DNA of 64,000 nucleotides, from assembly GCA_965657215.1 (NCBI GenBank), contig CBFHNR010000010.1, forward strand, positions 30,637 to 94,636, given 5' to 3'. This stretch comes from JAHEJA01 sp965657215. GTDB lineage: Bacteria > Pseudomonadota > Alphaproteobacteria > Rhodobacterales > Rhodobacteraceae. Shown here piece by piece: positions 59,523 to 64,000 of this stretch (position 1 is its first letter; every line of letters starts with the position of its first letter). The notes under the pieces are model-generated. The model saw only the letters and a list, made by a program, of their open reading frames with translations, was not told where the DNA came from and ran no database searches. Position numbers and translations under genes: made by a program.

Positions 59523-61810
59523 TGCAGCATTTAGCGCGCCTAATACTTGTTGGGCTTTTAGCTTGGTTTGTCTCTTTTGGAGCAGTCTTTGCACAAACTT
59601 CGCGTGCCATTGATTACGAGACATTTACGCCGCTTGCAGCCAAAGCAGAGCAAACCTTGGTTACAGGGCGTGCCTCTGACAATGTCTTAGAAGACTTGAG
59701 AACCGAGCTGGCTGAGTGGCGGGATCAGTTTCAACAAGGGCAATCGATCAACCAAGACCGCATTGAAACGCTGAAATCGCAACTTGACGCGCTTGGTCCA
59801 ATTCCAGAGGATGGCGACGATCCTGTTGCAGATCGCCGGCTTGAGTTAAACGAGCAATTGACCGAATTGCGCGCACCTGTAAAACGCGCAGTCGAAGCCT
59901 ATAGCCGCGCCGACGGCTTGATCCGCGAAATTGATAACCTCCTGCGCAGTCGGCAAACCTCTGTGTTACTGAGTGTTGGACCCAACCCGCTTAATCCCGC
60001 GAATTGGGAATTGGCCCTCATCGATTTGGCCAAGACCTTTGAAACGCCCGTCGGAGGGGTCAATTCCTTTATTGCTCCGTTGAGCTTGAACCAAAGCGTA
60101 TCCAGCTATCTGTCGTCGATTTTCTTTACGCTCTTGGGCATTATAATCGTATTTGCAGGCACCCAAGTTTTGAAAACCCAGACGCGCGAATGGAAGACCT
60201 TGTCGCCACGTTTCGGGGCCATTGCTGAATTCTTGCAAGAAATCTCTGGGCTCATCATCTTGCCTTTGATCGGCGTCGGGTTTTTGTCCATTGGGTTGCA
60301 GCTGTCCGGTCTATTTGGTGCCCGCGGCATACTGCTCTTGGAAAATGCGCCAACCTATGCAAGCTGGATTTTCATTGCTTACTGGAGCTATTATCGCTTG
60401 TTTGCGCGACCTAATGCCCTGTTGCAAGATAGCTCGCAAATCAAACTTTGGGTGGCTTTGCTCGCACTTATTGTGATGAGCCGTGATATGTTATTTGATT
60501 TGGCTGAATTTGATTTTTATTCAGCCAATAGTAAGGCTGTTATCAACCTTCCCTTTATTTTTATCGGCTCTTTTGTGTTGTTCCGCTTTTCAAGCCTCTT
60601 GAGGTTAAGACCGAAGGGAGAAGGCGAAGCGAGTGCAGAAAATAACCTCATCTGCCGTGTCCTGCGTCTGTTAGTGGTTGCGGGTAAAACAATCGCGGTA
60701 CTTGCCCCAATCCTTGCGGTCATCGGGTATGGGCACATCGCCACAGGCACGCTTTTTCCGTTTTTGAAAACGGTGCTTTATCTGGCGGGATTGGTTGCGC
60801 TTCATGCGGTTGTGACACGTCTTGTGAATGTTTTGTTTGGCTATGACAAAGATGCCGACACCTTGTTGTCCATTGTTGTTGTCGTGCTTCTCTTGTCTGT
60901 TTGGGTTCCTTTGATTGCCTTGCTTTGGGGGGTACGTGAGACGGATCTCCTTGAGCTGTGGACCACGTTTATCAACGGCTTCAAACTTGGTGAAACCACA
61001 TTAACCCCGAGCGATTTCATTGCCTTTGTGGTGATCTTTATCGTGGGGTATTCGCTAACTCGCTTCATTCAATCGACCTTGAAAACAGCCGTGTTGCCAA
61101 AGACCAATATCGACACTGGTGGGCAAAATGCTATTGTCTCTGGCTTTGGCTATATTGGCATTTTCTTGGCGGCCTTGATTGCGATTTCCTCTACGGGTCT
61201 TGATTTATCCTCTCTTGCCATTGTTGCAGGTGCCTTGTCGGTTGGGATCGGTTTTGGCTTGCAAAATATCGTGTCCAACTTTGTCTCTGGCATTATTTTG
61301 CTAATCGAACGTCCCGTGTCCGAGGGGGATTGGATCGAGGTTGGGGGACAAATGGGATATGTGCGTAATATCTCGGTGCGCTCAACTCGGATCGAAACCT
61401 TTGACCGCTCGGACGTGATTGTTCCAAACGCGGACTTAGTCAGTGGTGTTGTCACCAACTGGACACGCGGCAATACAATTGGTCGCCTCATCGTGCCCAT
61501 TGGTGTCGCCTATGGGAATGACACACGCCGCGTTGAAGCCATTTTGCGCGATATCATTGAAGCCCATCCCATGGTCCTCTTGAACCCACCGCCGAGTGTG
61601 ATTTTCCAAGGGTTTGGCGCCGATAGCATGGATTTTGAAATCCGCGCGATTTTGAGAGATGTGAATTGGATGCTCAGCGTGAAATCAGACGTCAACCACT
61701 CTATTGCCGAACGTTTCGTGGCAGAAGGCATCGAAATCCCTTACGCGCAGCGCGATATTTGGATCCGCAACCCAGAAGCTTTGGCAGGAGGCCGTAATGA
61801 CGACAGCTGA
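59522..61810 (+). CDS. MscS-family mechanosensitive channel with DUF3772 domain
   Basis: This 762-residue protein has a cleavable signal peptide (ARLILVGLLAWFVSFGAVFA), a periplasmic DUF3772-type region (residues 30-180) with coiled-coil character, about ten membrane helices, and the MscS pore and beta domain: VAGALSVGIGFGLQNIVSNF, ERPVSEGDWIEVGGQMG, and VPNADLVSGVVTNWTRG. It releases solutes on osmotic downshock. It starts on the stop codon of cysK and overlaps alaX by 14 bp at the end. Confidence 0.93.
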   Translation: MQHLARLILVGLLAWFVSFGAVFAQTSRAIDYETFTPLAAKAEQTLVTGRASDNVLEDLRTELAEWRDQFQQGQSINQDRIETLKSQLDALGPIPEDGDDPVADRRLELNEQLTELRAPVKRAVEAYSRADGLIREIDNLLRSRQTSVLLSVGPNPLNPANWELALIDLAKTFETPVGGVNSFIAPLSLNQSVSSYLSSIFFTLLGIIIVFAGTQVLKTQTREWKTLSPRFGAIAEFLQEISGLIILPLIGVGFLSIGLQLSGLFGARGILLLENAPTYASWIFIAYWSYYRLFARPNALLQDSSQIKLWVALLALIVMSRDMLFDLAEFDFYSANSKAVINLPFIFIGSFVLFRFSSLLRLRPKGEGEASAENNLICRVLRLLVVAGKTIAVLAPILAVIGYGHIATGTLFPFLKTVLYLAGLVALHAVVTRLVNVLFGYDKDADTLLSIVVVVLLLSVWVPLIALLWGVRETDLLELWTTFINGFKLGETTLTPSDFIAFVVIFIVGYSLTRFIQSTLKTAVLPKTNIDTGGQNAIVSGFGYIGIFLAALIAISSTGLDLSSLAIVAGALSVGIGFGLQNIVSNFVSGIILLIERPVSEGDWIEVGGQMGYVRNISVRSTRIETFDRSDVIVPNADLVSGVVTNWTRGNTIGRLIVPIGVAYGNDTRRVEAILRDIIEAHPMVLLNPPPSVIFQGFGADSMDFEIRAILRDVNWMLSVKSDVNHSIAERFVAEGIEIPYAQRDIWIRNPEALAGGRNDDS

Positions 61811-62513
61811 ATATTTAACTGATAGTTATGCACGTACATGCGATGCCACTGTTATAGCTGTGACAGAAGAAGGCGGCATTATCTTGGATCGTTCTGTTTT
61901 TTATCCAACCTCGGGGGGGCAACCTGGGGACAGTGGAACATTGGCTTGGGGCGATCATCAGCTTGAGATTGCGACAACGATCAAAGGTGAGGAGGGCGCG
62001 ATCATTTGCATTCCCGCAGAGCCCAAGCCGCTCCCCCCAATTGGTCAAGAGGTCAAACAAGATATCAACTGGGAGCGCAGATATCGGCTCATGCGCATGC
62101 ACACAGCGCTTCACCTTCTGTCTGTGGTAATACCGCTTCCTGTCACAGGGGGATCCATTGGCGCAGACAAAAGTCGCCTCGATTTTGACATGGCGGAGCC
62201 TCCTGAGGACAAAGAGGCCTTGAGCCAATCTTTGAATGACCTGATCGACGGGGATTATGAGATATCTGAAACTTGGATTACGGACCAAGATTTGGATGAT
62301 AATCCTGGATTGGTGAAAACGTTGAGGGTTCAGCCCCCGCGCGGCACAGGCCGTATCCGACTTGTCCGTATTGGAACGCAAGATCATCACGTGGACCTGC
62401 AACCCTGTGGAGGAACCCACGTCGCGCGCACGTCAGAAATTGGGCGCATGCGGATTTCAAAGATTGAGAAAAAGGGAAAACAAAACCGCCGCGTTCATGT
62501 GGTTTTCGACTAA
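61797..62513 (+). CDS. Alanyl-tRNA editing protein AlaX
   Basis: This 238-residue stand-alone editing domain related to the AlaRS second additional domain shows LDRSVFYPTSGGQPGDSGTL, the zinc ligands in MRMHTALHLLSVV (HxxxH) and LQPCGGTHVARTSEIG (CxxxH). It hydrolyses Ser-tRNA(Ala) or Gly-tRNA(Ala) mischarged by AlaRS. The ATG at 61797 overlaps the MscS gene end and follows GGCAGGAGG. The last gene before tRNA-Ser. Its frame could extend upstream to 61704, but that part lies inside the channel gene. Confidence 0.92.
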   Translation: MTTAEYLTDSYARTCDATVIAVTEEGGIILDRSVFYPTSGGQPGDSGTLAWGDHQLEIATTIKGEEGAIICIPAEPKPLPPIGQEVKQDINWERRYRLMRMHTALHLLSVVIPLPVTGGSIGADKSRLDFDMAEPPEDKEALSQSLNDLIDGDYEISETWITDQDLDDNPGLVKTLRVQPPRGTGRIRLVRIGTQDHHVDLQPCGGTHVARTSEIGRMRISKIEKKGKQNRRVHVVFD

Positions 62514-62583
62514 AATTTTTCTGCGTCAAATCTTATATTTACTCTTGCATCATCCCCCAAAGAGACAGTAAACACCGCCCAAC

Positions 62584-62673
62584 GGACAGGTGGCCGAGTG
62601 GTCGAAGGCGCACGCCTGGAAAGTGTGTAGGCGGGAGACCGTCTCCAGGGTTCGAATCCCTGTCTGTCCGCCA
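62584..62673 (+). tRNA. tRNA-Ser (anticodon GGA)
   Basis: This 90-nt serine tRNA has acceptor GGACAGG paired to TCTGTCC, an anticodon stem CACGC/GTGTG with GGA at 62618-62620, a long variable arm (GGCGGGAGACCGTCTC region), T arm CAGGG-TTCGAAT-CCCTG, and an encoded CCA. It reads UCC and UCU codons. Its 3' end borders the recombinase region, a common attachment position for integrating elements. Confidence 0.98.
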
Positions 62674-62830
62674 CCACATCCTCATCGTTGCTGGTACTAG
62701 CATGTCTGGCGCTATTATCTCCCAAATTCAGGGACTTAGAGCAGTCTTTTTTGACTGATACTTCGTACCATCCCTTACATCAGAGACATTTCCCCGTTTA
62801 CCTCAGAGCGTCATTTGGCTAGGGTGTGTT

Positions 62831-63072
62831 TTCCCTGTTTTTTGTAATTAACAGGGAAATTAACAGGGAATTTTTTGTTTTTTGATACTTGGAAACGCCT
62901 GGATTGCGACTGAACCCCAGTGTTTATTGGGGTTTTCATAAACGGTCTTCAAATTTAACAGGGAATTTAAGTGACCGTAACAGGGAACTCAGCCCAAAAA
63001 CAGGGCTTCTTGCTCTGACCATTCGACTGGCAGATCGTGCTTGGTTAGCATTTTTATGGAGAGGTCCCTGTT
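62831..63072. repeat. Cluster of AACAGGGAA repeats beside the recombinase
   Basis: TTCCCTGTT occurs at 62831-62839 and AACAGGGAA at 62850-62858, 62862-62870, 62957-62965 and 62979-62987. Partial copies are AACAGGG 62999-63005 and TCCCTGTT 63065-63072. The last two lie inside the recombinase frame. The repeats look like protein-binding iterons. TCCCTGT also occurs in the T arm of the tRNA-Ser just upstream. Confidence 0.7.
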
Positions 63073-63984
63073 AGTTGTTCCCTCAACGATCGCTTGCAAA
63101 AGTTTGGGAGATAAAAAGGCGAGGCGGATACGTTTCCAAATCATGCCCTCAGGTATCTGATAGGCCTGCATAATATCAGACATGGACCGCCCAGCTTTGA
63201 TTTCATCCACCCATGCCTGTGCCGTTACGATGGCTCTGATGAGCGCATGGTTGGGCTCTCCCTTATATCCAACCCAAGTCAGCTTGGTTCCATTCGTGCG
63301 CTTCCTGAGGGTTAGGGGTTCTTCAATTCGCAGGTATTCTAAGTCGAGCTTCTTGGTGTCGATTTGAAGCAGCATAGCCACCTTAACAATATCAAGTTGG
63401 ACACTTGCCCTGGCCTCACTGAGATCAACCCGCGTGATCAGATCCAAAGTGCCTTTGGTGTCCACTGCAGCCAACCTGTCCGTGGCGTCGTTTAACTCAT
63501 GAGGCTTCATTTCTGGCGCCAACCTGAACTGACTTAGCGCCTCGCTCAGCCTCGTCCCAACAATCTCACTCAGTAGTTGCTCCAACATATCTGCTCGCAG
63601 GCGCCAGCCTGTGGGATCAGCACCTCCTGATATCAAACGGTTGGAGTAATAGTATCTTATGACACGCCCAGAGGACTTCTTGGACTTAGAGGGTGTTAAT
63701 CTATCCCCAGTCTCATCATAGACCTTCCCGACCAGATAGGCGGATGGCCCACGAGAGGGATTCTTGCCCCGCTTTATCACTGACTTTGCCTGTAGCTGCT
63801 CCTGAACCCGATCAAACTGGTCCTGATTGATAATCGCTTGATGGAGACCCTTATAGACCGCAGTCTTGTGTTTGATCTTTCCTATGTAGATGGGATTGAT
63901 CAGAATATTGTGTATCCGCCCTCTGTCGGTCGTCAGATAATTTGGAACACTAGAGCTGTATGAAGCATGGAGGCTCTGGTACAC
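62989..63984 (-). CDS. Large serine recombinase, C-terminal part; N-terminal domain not in frame, probable pseudogene
   Basis: The 331-residue frame begins near the window edge and carries the recombinase domain typical of large serine recombinases (RGRIHNILINPIYIGKIKHK; GLHQAIINQDQFDRVQEQL), followed by a zinc-ribbon-like region without the usual Cys set and a C-terminal coil. The resolvase catalytic domain should precede it by about 250 residues, but a TAG stop (63987-63985) stands in frame just before the first GTG. Either the gene is broken by a nonsense mutation or frameshift, or the catalytic part is out of frame beyond base 64000. It ends among AACAGGGAA repeats 316 bp from tRNA-Ser. 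Confidence 0.7.
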   Translation of the reverse strand: MYQSLHASYSSSVPNYLTTDRGRIHNILINPIYIGKIKHKTAVYKGLHQAIINQDQFDRVQEQLQAKSVIKRGKNPSRGPSAYLVGKVYDETGDRLTPSKSKKSSGRVIRYYYSNRLISGGADPTGWRLRADMLEQLLSEIVGTRLSEALSQFRLAPEMKPHELNDATDRLAAVDTKGTLDLITRVDLSEARASVQLDIVKVAMLLQIDTKKLDLEYLRIEEPLTLRKRTNGTKLTWVGYKGEPNHALIRAIVTAQAWVDEIKAGRSMSDIMQAYQIPEGMIWKRIRLAFLSPKLLQAIVEGTTNRDLSIKMLTKHDLPVEWSEQEALFLG

Positions 63985-64000
63985 CTATGATTTGATTATG

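Noticed and set aside
62840..63010. CRISPR array
   Set aside because: The AACAGGGAA repeats are only 9 bp, irregularly spaced and in both orientations, and no cas genes are nearby.

Overview
The window reads as a chromosomal segment of a marine alphaproteobacterium of the Roseobacter group (Rhodobacteraceae). The evidence is: dmdA next to acuI, a permuted two-piece tmRNA with the tag ANDNRAPVAMAA, NtrC and NtrX proteins without the sigma-54 GAFTGA loop, the fumC-DUF4169-RHH and trgB-cysK gene orders, and moderate GC (near 50 percent by eye). The species cannot be fixed from the sequence alone. Genes are densely packed, often with ATGA or TAATG overlaps, and the only clearly foreign part is the last 1.4 kb.

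Layout. 1-6.3 kb: an AsmA-like envelope protein cut by the window edge, queA, an MFS transporter, a DUF924 protein and lpdA. 6.3-9 kb: a candidate small RNA, then a leftward one-carbon operon (small 'virulence factor' protein, methylenetetrahydrofolate reductase, pterin-binding methyltransferase). 9-11 kb: ppx and rlmE. 11-19.5 kb: a carnitine/gamma-butyrobetaine catabolic region with a GlxA-type regulator, a dehydrocarnitine-cleaving BKACE enzyme, an SGNH hydrolase, a small lipoprotein, a carnitine dehydrogenase-thioesterase fusion, an acyl-CoA dehydrogenase, an ADP-forming acyl-CoA ligase and caiD. The enzymes could convert gamma-butyrobetaine through carnitine to glycine betaine. 19.5-24.4 kb: hpt, a COQ10/RatA protein, a small Asp/His-rich exported protein, amt, and the operon ispD-ispF-pgpA-cinA.

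24.5-36.3 kb is the conserved alphaproteobacterial block dusB-ntrB-ntrC-ntrY-ntrX-trkA-trkH-hfq-hflX. 36-43 kb holds a penicillin-acylase-family hydrolase, a beta-hydroxyacid dehydrogenase and rne behind a leader of about 400 nt. 43-46.6 kb holds TusA, CcdA and a two-gene unit of a membrane esterase-like protein with a cytochrome P450. 46.6-49.4 kb holds fumC-DUF4169-RHH, sspB and ssrA, which puts the tag-encoding RNA beside the ClpXP adaptor gene. 49.8-54.2 kb is the DMSP locus: a FadR-type GntR regulator with a clear operator, divergent from DUF2182-DUF1326-dmdA-acuI. 54.2-62.5 kb holds a photolyase, a cyclopropane-fatty-acid synthase family enzyme, a membrane protein, trgB, cysK, a large MscS channel and AlaX. 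The window ends with tRNA-Ser(GGA) followed by AACAGGGAA repeats and a damaged large serine recombinase, which looks like the edge of an integrated element.

The most unusual content lies between genes. Two leftward small-RNA candidates share an identical 28-nt core that folds into a GNRA-capped hairpin, each followed by its own terminator. The first has a perfect CtrA-type box (TTAA-N7-TTAA) in front of it. A short hairpin-plus-GAGNATATTT element occurs six times, always in the gap after a gene's 3' end, with base changes that keep the stem paired.
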